The translations under genes and the position numbers were made by a program. From the NCBI GenBank assembly GCA_029941785.1, contig JAPYTK010000021.1, positions 1 to 43,415 of the forward strand: a stretch of 43,415 bases of DNA, in the 5' to 3' direction. Under the pieces are notes generated by a model. The model made no database searches, had not been told where the DNA came from, and worked only from the letters and a program-made list of their open reading frames with translations. Position 1 is the stretch's first letter; every line of letters starts with the position of its first letter. Of the stretch, positions 6,816 to 16,483 are shown piece by piece. This DNA is from Polyangiaceae bacterium. GTDB lineage: Bacteria > Myxococcota_A > Polyangia > Polyangiales > Polyangiaceae.

Positions 6816-8657
6816 ATGCATATACTCGTCATCAATTGTGGTAGTTCGTCGATTAAGGCGGCGATCATCGAGCATGAGACCGGTGTGCGCCTGGTCGGCG
6901 TTCACGTCGAACGAATCGGCGAGGCCGAGCCGCGCCGGAAATTTCGCGGGGACAACGAGCCCAGCCCGTGTTCGGCCTCGGATCACGGCGAAGCGTTGGA
7001 GGCCGCTCTTCCGGAGTTGCTTCGGCGTTTGCCGGAGGGAAGCGAGTTGCATGGCGTGGGCCATCGCGTGGTCCACGGGGGGGATGAGTTTATCGAGCCG
7101 ACGCGGATCACCGATGAGGTGGCCGAGGCCATTTCCAACCTCAGTGCGCTCGCGCCGCTCCACAATCCGGCCAACTACGCGGGTATTGTGGCGGCACGCA
7201 AGCTCCTGCCGGACTTGCTGCACGTCGCCGTATTCGACACCGCCTTTCACGCGACTCTTCCGCGGCGCGCCTACACCTATGCCTTGCCCGAGGAATTGTC
7301 GCGAAAACACAACATACGGCGCTATGGATTTCATGGCACCAGCCACGCTTACGTCGCGCATCGTGCGGCCGAGTTTCTCGAAGCGGATATCCACGAACTG
7401 CGCTTGATCACGTGTCACTTGGGCAACGGCGCGAGCGTGTGCGCGATCGAATACGGTCGGTCGGTCGAGACGAGCATGGGGATGACACCTCTGGAGGGCC
7501 TCGTCATGGGAACCCGCTGTGGCGATCTCGACGCCGGGGTCGTGGTTCAATTGTTGCGGGCCGGTCGGATGACCGTGGATGAGGTGGACAATCTGCTCAA
7601 TCGTCAGAGCGGGTTGCGTGGTCTTAGTGGTTTCAGCAATGACATGCGGGACATCGAGGAACGAGCTGCCGCAGGTGATGACCGGTGTCGTTTGGCCATC
7701 AGTGTTTGTGCACATCGGGTGCGCAAGTATATTGGCGCTTACGCGGCGATGATGGGCGGCGTGGATGCGATCATTTTTACGGCGGGGATCGGAGAGAACA
7801 GTCCGCTCGTCCGTCATCGTGTCGCCCAGAGGCTCGAGTTTCTCGGTGCGCGTCTCGACGAAGTGCGAAATCGCGAAGCCGCTGTAAATCGAGACAATCC
7901 AGTCGTGGAGGTTTCGACGAATCACAGTCGCACGCGGCTGCTTGCTGTCGCGACGGACGAGCAACACGCGATCGCCCAAGAGACGGCAGGCTTGGTGGTG
8001 GAACGTGACCGTGTCGGTGGTGAGCGGATCATTCCCGTGGCTGTTTCTGCGCGCCATATCCACCTCACTCAGTCGATGGTCGAGCGACTTTTTGGGCGTG
8101 GTCACAAGCTGACGCCACGAAAAGAGCTCTCGCAACCCGGGCAATTTGCGTGTGAGGAGACCCTTGATCTCATTGGACCCAAGCGGAGCATCGAGAAGGT
8201 GCGGGTGCTCGGTCCGGTGCGGAGTAAGAACCAGGTAGAGATCTCACGTACCGATGAGTTTTGGCTGGGCATTGACGCTCCGGTTCGCAATTCCGGAGAA
8301 GTGCAAAACAGTGCGGGCATTGCTTTGCGCGGACCCAGGGGAACCGTTGAGCTCAAAGAGGGCGTGATCTGCGCGCGTCGCCATATTCACATGCGACCGG
8401 AAGACGCCGAGTTCTTTGGGGTGGAAGACCGAGATGTCGTGGAGGTGGCGCTCGATTCACCGGGACGTGACCTGATCTTCGGTGACGTCCTCGTTCGAGT
8501 GTCGTCGAAGTACATGTTGGAGATGCACATCGACACCGACGAGGCGAACGCAGCCGAACTCAACTCCGGTGCCGAAGGCTTGTTGATGGCAACGGACGGG
8601 ACCGCGACGCTCACCTTGAGACGTACGCGTCACGAGCGAGGTCGGCGTGTCGAGTAG
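6816..8657 (+). CDS. Acetate kinase-PduL phosphotransacylase fusion
   Basis: This 613-aa protein joins two enzymes of the acetate pathway. Residues 1 to about 400 are an acetate kinase (ASKHA fold): INCGSSSIK, GHRVVHGG, RRYGFHGTSHAYV, HLGNGAS, GTRCGDLDAG and GIGENSPLVR are all present. Residues about 405-600 are a PduL-type phosphate acyltransferase with its two metal-binding motifs, VAVSARHIHLT and CARRHIHM. Together they would convert acyl-CoA and phosphate to acyl-phosphate and then to acid plus ATP, possibly passing acyl-phosphate between domains. The ATG at 6816 starts the kinase fold directly. The gene is 14 nt after the deoxyhypusine synthase-like gene, and its end overlaps the LOG gene by 11 nt. 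Confidence 0.93.
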   Translation: MHILVINCGSSSIKAAIIEHETGVRLVGVHVERIGEAEPRRKFRGDNEPSPCSASDHGEALEAALPELLRRLPEGSELHGVGHRVVHGGDEFIEPTRITDEVAEAISNLSALAPLHNPANYAGIVAARKLLPDLLHVAVFDTAFHATLPRRAYTYALPEELSRKHNIRRYGFHGTSHAYVAHRAAEFLEADIHELRLITCHLGNGASVCAIEYGRSVETSMGMTPLEGLVMGTRCGDLDAGVVVQLLRAGRMTVDEVDNLLNRQSGLRGLSGFSNDMRDIEERAAAGDDRCRLAISVCAHRVRKYIGAYAAMMGGVDAIIFTAGIGENSPLVRHRVAQRLEFLGARLDEVRNREAAVNRDNPVVEVSTNHSRTRLLAVATDEQHAIAQETAGLVVERDRVGGERIIPVAVSARHIHLTQSMVERLFGRGHKLTPRKELSQPGQFACEETLDLIGPKRSIEKVRVLGPVRSKNQVEISRTDEFWLGIDAPVRNSGEVQNSAGIALRGPRGTVELKEGVICARRHIHMRPEDAEFFGVEDRDVVEVALDSPGRDLIFGDVLVRVSSKYMLEMHIDTDEANAAELNSGAEGLLMATDGTATLTLRRTRHERGRRVE

Positions 8658-9231
8658 GAGGAGCTTCAGGGCCGTTGCCGTCTACTGCGGCTCGAGCAAC
8701 CGGGTTGATTCGAAGTACCTCGATGTCGCGACCCACGTGGGCACTGAATTGGCTTCACGGGGGGTGGGTGTTGTCTACGGCGGCGGAAGCGTTGGCTTGA
8801 TGGGGGCGGTCGCTGATGGGGCCCTGCAGGCTGGCGGTCGGGTTGACGGGGTCATCACGGACAAGCTCATGGATATGGAACTTGGTCACCCGCGACTGAC
8901 CGAGCTTATCGTCACCAAGACGATGGGCGAGCGGAAGATGAAGATGGCGTCGCTGGCGGATGCTTTCATCGGCCTACCCGGTGGATGGGGAACCTTGGAG
9001 GAAGTCTTCGAGGTCGTCACGCTCACCCAGCTCGAATACCACCGCAAACCTGTGGGGCTGCTCAATGCCGGTGGTTACTACGATCATCTCGTCGCTTTCC
9101 TGGATCATGCTGCTGGCGAGGGATTCATACGGCCGTCGCACCGAGGCCTTATTTCTTGTGCGAGCACGATTGAAGGCCTTTTGGGGCAGCTAGAGGTCGC
9201 TGAATTGCCCGGCGTAGCGGGGCTGTTTTAG
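8647..9231 (+). CDS. LOG-family protein (cytokinin-type phosphoribohydrolase)
   Basis: This 194-aa Rossmann-like protein belongs to the LOG family, once annotated as lysine decarboxylases and shown in several members to release a base from nucleoside 5'-monophosphates. It contains the family motifs GGGSVGLMG (near residues 45-53), MGERKMKM and PGGWGTLEE, whose Arg/Glu residues are catalytic. The GTG start at 8647 overlaps the end of the acetate kinase-PduL gene by 11 nt. The physiological substrate is unknown; a link to polyamines from the old decarboxylase label is not supported. Confidence 0.92.
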   Translation: MSSRRSFRAVAVYCGSSNRVDSKYLDVATHVGTELASRGVGVVYGGGSVGLMGAVADGALQAGGRVDGVITDKLMDMELGHPRLTELIVTKTMGERKMKMASLADAFIGLPGGWGTLEEVFEVVTLTQLEYHRKPVGLLNAGGYYDHLVAFLDHAAGEGFIRPSHRGLISCASTIEGLLGQLEVAELPGVAGLF

Positions 9232-9373
9232 GCCCTCTTGTTCCTGCGAAGAAGGCCCAAAGTCCGATTTGAGCGGGTGACGCGTCCGTTGTTTTCGACG
9301 CGCTGCGTTGCCAAATCAAACAAGTCATTCACTAGCCTTGAATCGCGAGCCGGCAGGCGGCAGGCTCCCGCGC

Positions 9374-10312
9374 ATGACCCGCCATTTGAGAAGCTTACTG
9401 GACTTATCGTCGGCCGATTTTCAGCGCATCGTGGCACTCGCTCAATTGGTGAAATCCAATCCGGGCGATTACCGGGAAGCACTCAAGCATCGCTCGATCG
9501 CGTTGATGTTTTCGAAGCCCTCGACTCGGACGCGCGTGTCTTTCGAGGTCGGGATCGGACAGCTTGGAGCCCAGGCCCTCTTCTTGACAGCCGGAGGCAA
9601 ACTCGGCTTGCAGGTGGGTCGAGGAGAGTCGCACCACGACACGGCCAAGGTCTTGTCTCGTTATGTCGACGCGCTGGTCGTGCGGACGTTTGGGCAAGAT
9701 CATGTGGACGAACTGGCGGAACATGGGACGATCCCGATCGTGAACGCCCTCACCGATGCCTATCATCCATGTCAGGCTCTTGCGGACGTCCTGACCATGC
9801 GCGAGCACTTTGGCGACATCCGGGGACGGAAGCTCGTTTTTGTTGGACCGGGGAACAACGTCACGCACTCTTTGATGCTCGCGGGACCGCGCGCGGGTTT
9901 TGATGTGGTGTGCGCGTGCCCCGAGGACCTTCCTCCGGATGGCAAGGTGCTGGCCCGGGCCCAGGATGATGCGGCCGCCGCGGGGACGTCGGTGACCTTG
10001 TGCGCGGATCCGGTCGAGGCGGTAAGGGATGCTTCGGTCATCTACGCTGATACGTGGGTGAGTATGGGCCAGGAGGACGAGGCGGCGGCCCTCAAGAAGA
10101 GGCTAGCGAGCTACCAAGTCGATGAGCGCTTGATGTCTGCTGCAGCAGAGGATGCCGTTTTCTTCCATTGTTTGCCCGCACATCGTGGGGATGAGGTTAG
10201 CGAGGCGGTCATCGATGGACCGCGGTCGCTCATCTTCGATGAAGCGGAGAATCGTTTGCACGCGCAGAAGGCCCTTCTGTTGCTTTTGTTGGGGGCGGAG
10301 CCATGGATCTGA
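9374..10312 (+). CDS. argF: Ornithine carbamoyltransferase
   Basis: The 312-aa enzyme makes citrulline from ornithine and carbamoyl phosphate in arginine synthesis. The carbamoyl-phosphate motif is STRTRVSFE (near residues 49-57), the second site is YHPCQALAD, the ornithine loop is DTWVSMGQE and the closing catalytic motif is FHCLPAHRGDEV. The SMG loop supports ornithine rather than putrescine or acetylornithine as substrate. The ATG at 9374 is used because it begins at the family's usual N-terminus (TRHLRSLLDLS); an upstream in-frame start at 9308 adds unrelated residues. The stop overlaps the next gene by 10 nt. No other arginine gene is in the window, so the enzyme could serve biosynthesis or a catabolic carbamoyl-phosphate pathway. 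Confidence 0.95.
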   Translation: MTRHLRSLLDLSSADFQRIVALAQLVKSNPGDYREALKHRSIALMFSKPSTRTRVSFEVGIGQLGAQALFLTAGGKLGLQVGRGESHHDTAKVLSRYVDALVVRTFGQDHVDELAEHGTIPIVNALTDAYHPCQALADVLTMREHFGDIRGRKLVFVGPGNNVTHSLMLAGPRAGFDVVCACPEDLPPDGKVLARAQDDAAAAGTSVTLCADPVEAVRDASVIYADTWVSMGQEDEAAALKKRLASYQVDERLMSAAAEDAVFFHCLPAHRGDEVSEAVIDGPRSLIFDEAENRLHAQKALLLLLLGAEPWI

Positions 10313-11150
10313 GGCCTGACCAGCTCGATTCACGTCATCGACATATTGTCGATACCTGCGAACCCTTCGTCATCAGTTATCCGGCGAATTACGATGCGCT
10401 CGACTTTGCCCCGATGGGCTTCGTCATTCCCGAACACCGACGCTACACCGCGACACGGCTGTCGAGTCGCGATGTGATCGACGGCCTTCATCACCTCGAT
10501 AGGGTGACTTTTGGCGATCAAGAGATGCGGATGCCCCGCTGGGTACTCTTCGATTGCGGGGAATTTCCGGGAATGGTGTTTGGATTTGGCCGAGCGGCGC
10601 GTGAATTGCCGATGGCCGTCCGGGAGGCGTACCACGTGGTGGATCGGGACGAGGCCTTCGTTCCTCTATCGATGTGGGTTGCGATCCCCTGTGCGGAGCC
10701 CGATGCGTGGTTCGGTCACAATTTGTCGTCGGCGAATCTCGTGCTGAAAGTGAAGAACGCGCTTCCTGGCCTTGCTACCTTGACCAAGGTCCTGGGTGTA
10801 GGGGTCACCCAAGCCAAGCGCCAATACGGCGCAACGCAATGGGACAGCTCGAGTATCTCGCTTCATCTGCGTCTGGGCCCCATGGAGGTGCTTAGCGCCT
10901 ACACTCCTGCCCATACCCACCCCGAGACCCTGTCGTATCTGATCCAAGTTGATGACCAGACCTTGGCGGCGGCGATCTCGCCTCGAAAGCACAGTGAGGA
11001 TCTCTCGGGGGATCGCATCATCGAGGCGGGGGACAGCCAAGCCATTCGCGACCTACACGACGAGATCGAGTCGGGCATTCGTTGGCAAATGGTGCGAGCC
11101 GAGAAGCGCGCCGATGGCCCTCAGCGATTGCATCTCGTTCGGTTGCCCGC

Positions 11151-11154
<4 letters not shown>
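10303..11154 (+). CDS. Conserved-looking protein of unknown function
   Basis: This 283-aa soluble protein is not recognised. It has no signal peptide or membrane segment. It contains a strand-rich first half (motifs DCGEFPGMVFGFGR and PLSMWVAIPC), a central KVKNALPGLATLTKVLGVG region, and a second half with PAHTHPETLSYLIQVDD. The gene starts inside the last codons of ornithine carbamoyltransferase (10-nt overlap), so it is cotranscribed and probably translationally coupled. Its stop overlaps the convergent lipoprotein gene through a ctag palindrome. Coding composition and the tight operon fit support a real gene; the function is open. Confidence 0.8.
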
Positions 11155-12017
<863 letters not shown>

Positions 12018-12115
12018 GGCGAGTAGCGAATTGTAGCAGCTTGCCTCGAAAGTCTCCACGCTGCCGAACTGTCCTCGCCATATCGAAGAAGATCGGCGTA
12101 TGATTCCTGGTCAAA

Positions 12116-13444
12116 GTGGCGTTATTGCCTGGAACCTCGATATCGGCTGACTTGCAGCTCTCCCGCCCATTGAACGAAGGGGCGATGGGGAGCGTGTGGG
12201 CAGCAGAGCATGCGGAGTATGGCGACGTGGCTGTGAAGTTCATCGCCGGACGGCAGCTTCGGTCCCCTGATGCCCGGGCTCGTTTTCGCCGCGAGGCTTC
12301 CGTTCTGAGCGAGCTTCACAATCTGAACATCGTCCGTACCTTCGGCCACGGCGTGACCGATGGCGACACGCCTTATGTGCTCATGGAACTGCTAAAGGGC
12401 GAGAGCCTTGAGGCGCGGCTCTCGCGAGAGGGACAACTTCCTCTCGATGACATCGCGGCGATCGTCATGCAGCTCGGCTATGCGCTCTCCGAAGTACACG
12501 CGAGCGGCATCATTCATCGCGACGTGAAGCCAGCCAATATCTTCTTGGTGGGAGTCGACGATTTTCCATTACTGAAATTGGTCGATTTTGGCATGGCGCG
12601 CCATGAACGGGTGAGGACAGGGAGCCTCGTGACCGCAGTCGGGGTCAGCGTTGGAACGCCGGACTACATGAGTCCGGAGCAAGTACTGGGTTCGGCTGAC
12701 GTCGATTGGCGTTGCGACCTGTGGGCATGTGCGGTCGTGGCTTATCGCATGCTCTGTGGATTCATGCCCTTCGAGGGCGAGAGCCCCCATGCCTTGGTGT
12801 TTTCGATTTGTCGCGGGGAATTTCGCCCCTTGACGGACAGCCCTGCCATCGCTGCTTTTCAGCCATGGTTCGAACGGGTGTTCATGCCCGACAAGCTAAA
12901 ACGATACGCCGTCGCCAGCGAACAAGTCGCTGCTTTTCAACAGGCCGTCGAGGCGGCGCTCGGGAAGCGTGCCGCGCTGGGAGGCGAACGTACGGTGGAG
13001 TACGACATCGCCCAGCTCATGGCGGATTCGGCGGCCCGAAGCGCAAAGGCCGCCTCGTCGAGTGTGCCCACGCTCGTACCCAGCCAACCGCTGATCAGTG
13101 AGATGATGAACTCGTCCGCGCAGCCGACGGCGATTCGTCGGGTGTTGCCTGACGGGCCTGTCGCCGAGGCTGAGAAGATCAGCTTTACTGAGGAAGAGTT
13201 GCCGAGCTTGCCCCGGCCACCGATGTCATACGGAATGCCCGGCGCGGCTAGCGAGCAGGCAGAAGCCGAAGACGCCGACGCGCCCGTCTCGGAGCCGGAG
13301 CTGCCCGAGCCCCTTGTTCCGGCGGACCCCGATTCGCGGCCGCCATCCCGATTGAATTCGTGTGCCGCGACGGCGTTCGCTCTCATCGTGGGAATAACGC
13401 TCGGCACTATCGGGGCTGCTATGCTCTGGCGCTTTCTGTCCTGA
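12116..13444 (+). CDS. Hanks-type Ser/Thr protein kinase with C-terminal membrane anchor
   Basis: This 442-aa kinase has a cytosolic catalytic domain at residues about 10-280: a Gly-rich loop EGAMGSVW, the ATP lysine Lys41 in VAVKFI, the catalytic HRDVKPAN with Asp136, DFGMAR and the P+1 region GTPDYMSPEQ. A low-complexity Ala/Pro/Glu linker follows, and a single hydrophobic segment near the C-terminus (residues about 418-438, ending AMLWRFLS) anchors it. There is essentially no extracytoplasmic domain after the anchor, so signal sensing is probably not periplasmic. The GTG at 12116 is chosen, since the upstream ATG at 12100 is out of frame. It is divergent from the Cys-rich lipoprotein gene with a gap of about 100 nt. 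Confidence 0.93.
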   Translation: MALLPGTSISADLQLSRPLNEGAMGSVWAAEHAEYGDVAVKFIAGRQLRSPDARARFRREASVLSELHNLNIVRTFGHGVTDGDTPYVLMELLKGESLEARLSREGQLPLDDIAAIVMQLGYALSEVHASGIIHRDVKPANIFLVGVDDFPLLKLVDFGMARHERVRTGSLVTAVGVSVGTPDYMSPEQVLGSADVDWRCDLWACAVVAYRMLCGFMPFEGESPHALVFSICRGEFRPLTDSPAIAAFQPWFERVFMPDKLKRYAVASEQVAAFQQAVEAALGKRAALGGERTVEYDIAQLMADSAARSAKAASSSVPTLVPSQPLISEMMNSSAQPTAIRRVLPDGPVAEAEKISFTEEELPSLPRPPMSYGMPGAASEQAEAEDADAPVSEPELPEPLVPADPDSRPPSRLNSCAATAFALIVGITLGTIGAAMLWRFLS

Positions 13445-13458
13445 GCTGCGGGCCGCTT

Positions 13459-14619
13459 TCAGGAGCTGAGCAGTGCCTCGAGCTGTACCAGGATAGCGCT
13501 CGTCACCTCACTCATCTTGGATGCGTTCGCTTCGCCTGCGAGGTCGTAGGTCAGCGTCTCGCCCTTGGAGAGTACTGTCCGGACGGCCGTCTCGATTGCG
13601 TCGCCCGCCTTGACGAGTTGTGCGTCTTCCTTCCGGTTGCCGAGCCACCGGAGGGCTTCGCTCGTTGCCAAGATCATGGCCGTCGGGTTTACCTTGTCCT
13701 TGCCCGCGTGGCGAGGGGCCGAGCCATGAATGGGCTCGAACATCGCGTGGTTTTCGCCCACGTTGCACCCCACGGCCATGCCCATCCCGCCTTGCAGCAC
13801 GCTCGCGAGATCGGTGACGATATCACCGAACATGTTCGTCGTGACGATGACGTCATAGTACTCCGGTTGGCCGATCAGCCACTGGGTGAAGGCGTCGACG
13901 ATCGCGACATCTTTTTCGATTTCCGGATAATCTTCGCCGATTTCGTCGAAGATCGATTTGAAGAAGCGACACCCTTCGAGCACGTTGTTCTTCACGACGC
14001 AGGTGACCCGCCGTTTGCCGTCTTTGGGTGCGCCGTTGCGTTTCATGGCCATCTCGAAGGCGAGCTTGATGATCCGTTCGGACGCGTGACGAGTGATGAT
14101 GCGGGTGTCGGTTGCGACCTGACCTACGCCGCCCGGGGACAAGATGCCCCCGATCCCCGCGTACAGGCATTCGGTATTCTCGCGCAGGAACAGCATGTCG
14201 ACGTTTTTTGGGTCCCACACTTGCTTGTGGGAGCCGCTGATGCGCGCGCGAACGCCGGGGAACAGCTTGACCGGGCGGATGTTGGCATACAGATCGAGCT
14301 TGATCCGGTTGCCGATGACGGGCGACCAACCGGCCATGTTCCCGTCCGGCATCGTCACGGGACCGACGCCATCGGGCGAGGGCCAGCCGACGGCCCCCAA
14401 CAGAACCACGTCGGCGTCACGACACTTTTGCTCCGAGCCTTCGGGCCAGTCTCGTCCGTGCTCGAGGAAGTACTGTCCACCGCAGGGGATCTCGTCGATG
14501 TTGAAGTCGGCTTCAGTGTGCTTCGTCACGAGATCGAGGACGCGCTTGGCTTCTTCAGCCACCTCGATGCCCGTCCCGTCGCCGGGCAAGAGCACGATGT
14601 CATAGGTCTTGTTCGCCAT
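13459..14619 (-). CDS. Isocitrate/isopropylmalate dehydrogenase-family enzyme
   Basis: The 386-aa enzyme belongs to the NAD(P)-dependent beta-hydroxyacid oxidative decarboxylases (LeuB, Icd, homoisocitrate and tartrate dehydrogenases). It opens with IVLLPGDGTGIEV. It has the substrate-binding arginines in YANIRPVKLFPG, the RENTECLYAG loop, metal-binding aspartates in TTNMFGDIVTDLAS and the cofactor loop EPIHGSAPRHAGK. The usual RENTEG or RELTGG reads RENTEC here, so the substrate is not clear; 3-isopropylmalate, isocitrate and tartrate are candidates. No leu gene is next to it. The ATG at 14619 removes 12 non-conserved residues from the longest frame. It lies downstream of the AgmX-like gene, behind a hairpin at 14680-14708. 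Confidence 0.9.
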   Translation of the reverse strand: MANKTYDIVLLPGDGTGIEVAEEAKRVLDLVTKHTEADFNIDEIPCGGQYFLEHGRDWPEGSEQKCRDADVVLLGAVGWPSPDGVGPVTMPDGNMAGWSPVIGNRIKLDLYANIRPVKLFPGVRARISGSHKQVWDPKNVDMLFLRENTECLYAGIGGILSPGGVGQVATDTRIITRHASERIIKLAFEMAMKRNGAPKDGKRRVTCVVKNNVLEGCRFFKSIFDEIGEDYPEIEKDVAIVDAFTQWLIGQPEYYDVIVTTNMFGDIVTDLASVLQGGMGMAVGCNVGENHAMFEPIHGSAPRHAGKDKVNPTAMILATSEALRWLGNRKEDAQLVKAGDAIETAVRTVLSKGETLTYDLAGEANASKMSEVTSAILVQLEALLSS

Positions 14620-14679
14620 GCCACAGTGCTTGACCGTAGCGCCCCGCGACGTCAAGGGTCAGCGTTTGGACAGACAACA

Positions 14680-14708
14680 GCCCGCCCCCGAATATCTCGG
14701 GAGCGGGC
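14680..14708 (-). terminator. Hairpin downstream of the AgmX-like gene
   Basis: On the minus strand a 12-bp helix (including one U-G pair) with a 5-nt loop pairs 14697-14708 with 14680-14691, then reads tgttgtctgtcc. The U-run is weak. It lies about 30 nt after the AgmX-like stop and about 60 nt before the dehydrogenase start, so it could terminate or attenuate between them. Confidence 0.55.
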
Positions 14709-14738
14709 GGTGAGGGAGTGAGAGGACCGGCGCGTAAA

Positions 14739-16262
14739 CTAGGCGCCAGGAGAGAACAGGATGGGATAGCTCACTGTGACGATTCCCTTCTCCGGGGCCG
14801 GGAAACTCAGTCCAGAGAACGCGGACGCGACGCAGGCGTGCACGCCGGCATCGGGTAGGTCGCCTCCTGCTGAGGCGCCTGAGACGGAGCCGCTGCGGCT
14901 GATGACGAAACTCACGATCACGCGCCCTTGCAAGCTTGGATTGTTGTCCAGGGCGCGCTTGTAGCAGTAGCGGAAGCGGCCGAAGTTGTTCCTTACGATG
15001 CGTTGGATGACCGCGGGAGGAAGCGTACCGCTCTGGGAGATCCCCGCCGAGCGGAGCCGCGGTGGTTTGGTACCGTGTCGTCCACCAGGTTTGCAGTTCA
15101 GGCAGCGACCGGCGAAGCCACCCGGGCCTCCGGGGCCGATCCCTACGGTCCGCACGCCGTTCATTCCGATGAAGTCACCGCCGCCGTCGCCGCCTTCACC
15201 GATCCCGCTGATGCCGAGGCCGCCAGGGCCGTAGCCGCCGATGTCGTCGCTCCAGAGATTTCCTTGGGCACTGAGAGGGTCGTCGCCATGTGCGAAGTCC
15301 CCGCCGAAGGGCGAGGTTGGCGCTTCGGGGTCGCCGCTATGCTGGTTGAGCAGTCCGACCATGCCGAATTCCGAGGCGAGCCGAAGGCCCGCGTGGCGCG
15401 ACAGCTGTGCCTCATGCTCTTCGCCGCTGTCACGTACTGCGGCGCGGCCGCTCTTGCCAGCCAGCGTCGGGTTGCCCGCGGCCCCAGCTTCTCCGGGACT
15501 CGATGCGCCTCCAGCGTTGGATGTCGCCGAGCCCGGCTCATCATTGCCTGCCGTCGGAGGCGGAGCCTTGGTCTCGGTCTCCGCGTCGATCTTCAAGAAG
15601 TACGTCACGAGTTCGCGTTGGTCATCGCTGAGCGAGTCGTCGGAGGCGGTGCCCATGTTGGGCATCAGCGCGGCCAAGGTAAGGCCGAGTGCGCCGTGGG
15701 CGATAAAGGAGCCTAGCGCGAACAACATGAACCCACCGAACAACTTGAGTGCTGCCGGGAAGCGTCGACCCAGCTTGATCCCCCGCGCGGTGATCGTAAA
15801 CTCTTCGAGTTTGACGGTCACTTGCTCGCCTACCGCGAGCGAAACGAGCTCCGTTGCGCCGGTGCCGCTGGTCGGCATCAGGAGTCGGCCGCTTTCGATG
15901 AGGAGTTGCGGCTCCTCGGGCAGCACGCGGACCGGTAGAGGGTATCGCTTTCCCTTGGTGGGCATACGATCGTCGATGGAGAAACTCTCGCCCTTCTTCA
16001 GGTTGGCTACATGCAACAGGCTGTGGCCCCATCGGATTTCCACTTCGACGCCGTCGACCTCGCTGTCCGTCTCGCTTCCGGGGACATCCGGTGCCAACTT
16101 GAGCAGACGGTACTCGTAGCTGCCTTCTTCGCGCGGCTCGTGCAAATCGACCGCAAAGGGGGAGGCCACGGGGAACTCGCTCAAGAAAGGGTTGATCGGT
16201 GTTGCCTCGTTGATGCGACGCAGCAGGTCGCGTTCGGGCGTGTGGTTGGTTCTTGTCATCAT
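14739..16262 (-). CDS. AgmX/PglI C-terminal-domain protein with one membrane segment
   Basis: This 507-aa protein ends in the AgmX/PglI C-terminal domain, a TonB-C-like fold found in myxobacterial motility and envelope proteins. The hallmark is a run from LPPAVIQRIVRNNFGRFRYC through CYKRAL and a V.V.F.I.R.G core to LSFPAP. An N-terminal cytosolic part of about 190 residues is followed by one hydrophobic segment (about 174-197, with FGGFMLFALGSF), an Ala/Gly/Pro-rich spacer and a Gly-rich stretch. It may transduce force or signal across the envelope. Two adjacent ATGs exist (16262, 16259); GAGGAG about 9 nt upstream supports this start over the longer frame to 16385. Confidence 0.87.
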   Translation of the reverse strand: MMTRTNHTPERDLLRRINEATPINPFLSEFPVASPFAVDLHEPREEGSYEYRLLKLAPDVPGSETDSEVDGVEVEIRWGHSLLHVANLKKGESFSIDDRMPTKGKRYPLPVRVLPEEPQLLIESGRLLMPTSGTGATELVSLAVGEQVTVKLEEFTITARGIKLGRRFPAALKLFGGFMLFALGSFIAHGALGLTLAALMPNMGTASDDSLSDDQRELVTYFLKIDAETETKAPPPTAGNDEPGSATSNAGGASSPGEAGAAGNPTLAGKSGRAAVRDSGEEHEAQLSRHAGLRLASEFGMVGLLNQHSGDPEAPTSPFGGDFAHGDDPLSAQGNLWSDDIGGYGPGGLGISGIGEGGDGGGDFIGMNGVRTVGIGPGGPGGFAGRCLNCKPGGRHGTKPPRLRSAGISQSGTLPPAVIQRIVRNNFGRFRYCYKRALDNNPSLQGRVIVSFVISRSGSVSGASAGGDLPDAGVHACVASAFSGLSFPAPEKGIVTVSYPILFSPGA

Positions 16263-16483
16263 CGGCTCACTCCTCGGATCTAAAACAATGGGCCAGAACG
16301 ACCGCAGGTGGCGGTCCTCTGGATGTGCGGCGATGAGCGAGACCGATTCGCCGCACGCTATGCGTGGGCGGCGGAGCTTGTTCACCTGCCGTGTACGTAA
16401 GAATAGACCACCGATCTGCGGTTTGGTTCCGCGTTTTCGGATCTTTCGCTTTGGCTGGAATTTTCTCGACTTGTCTGTGGCTC

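Noticed and set aside
6660-8144. 494-codon minus-strand frame opposite acetate kinase-PduL
   Set aside because: It is antisense to a motif-complete fusion gene and looks like a GC-rich shadow frame.
13360-14721. 453-codon plus-strand frame opposite the dehydrogenase
   Set aside because: It is antisense to a motif-complete dehydrogenase and overlaps the end of the kinase gene.
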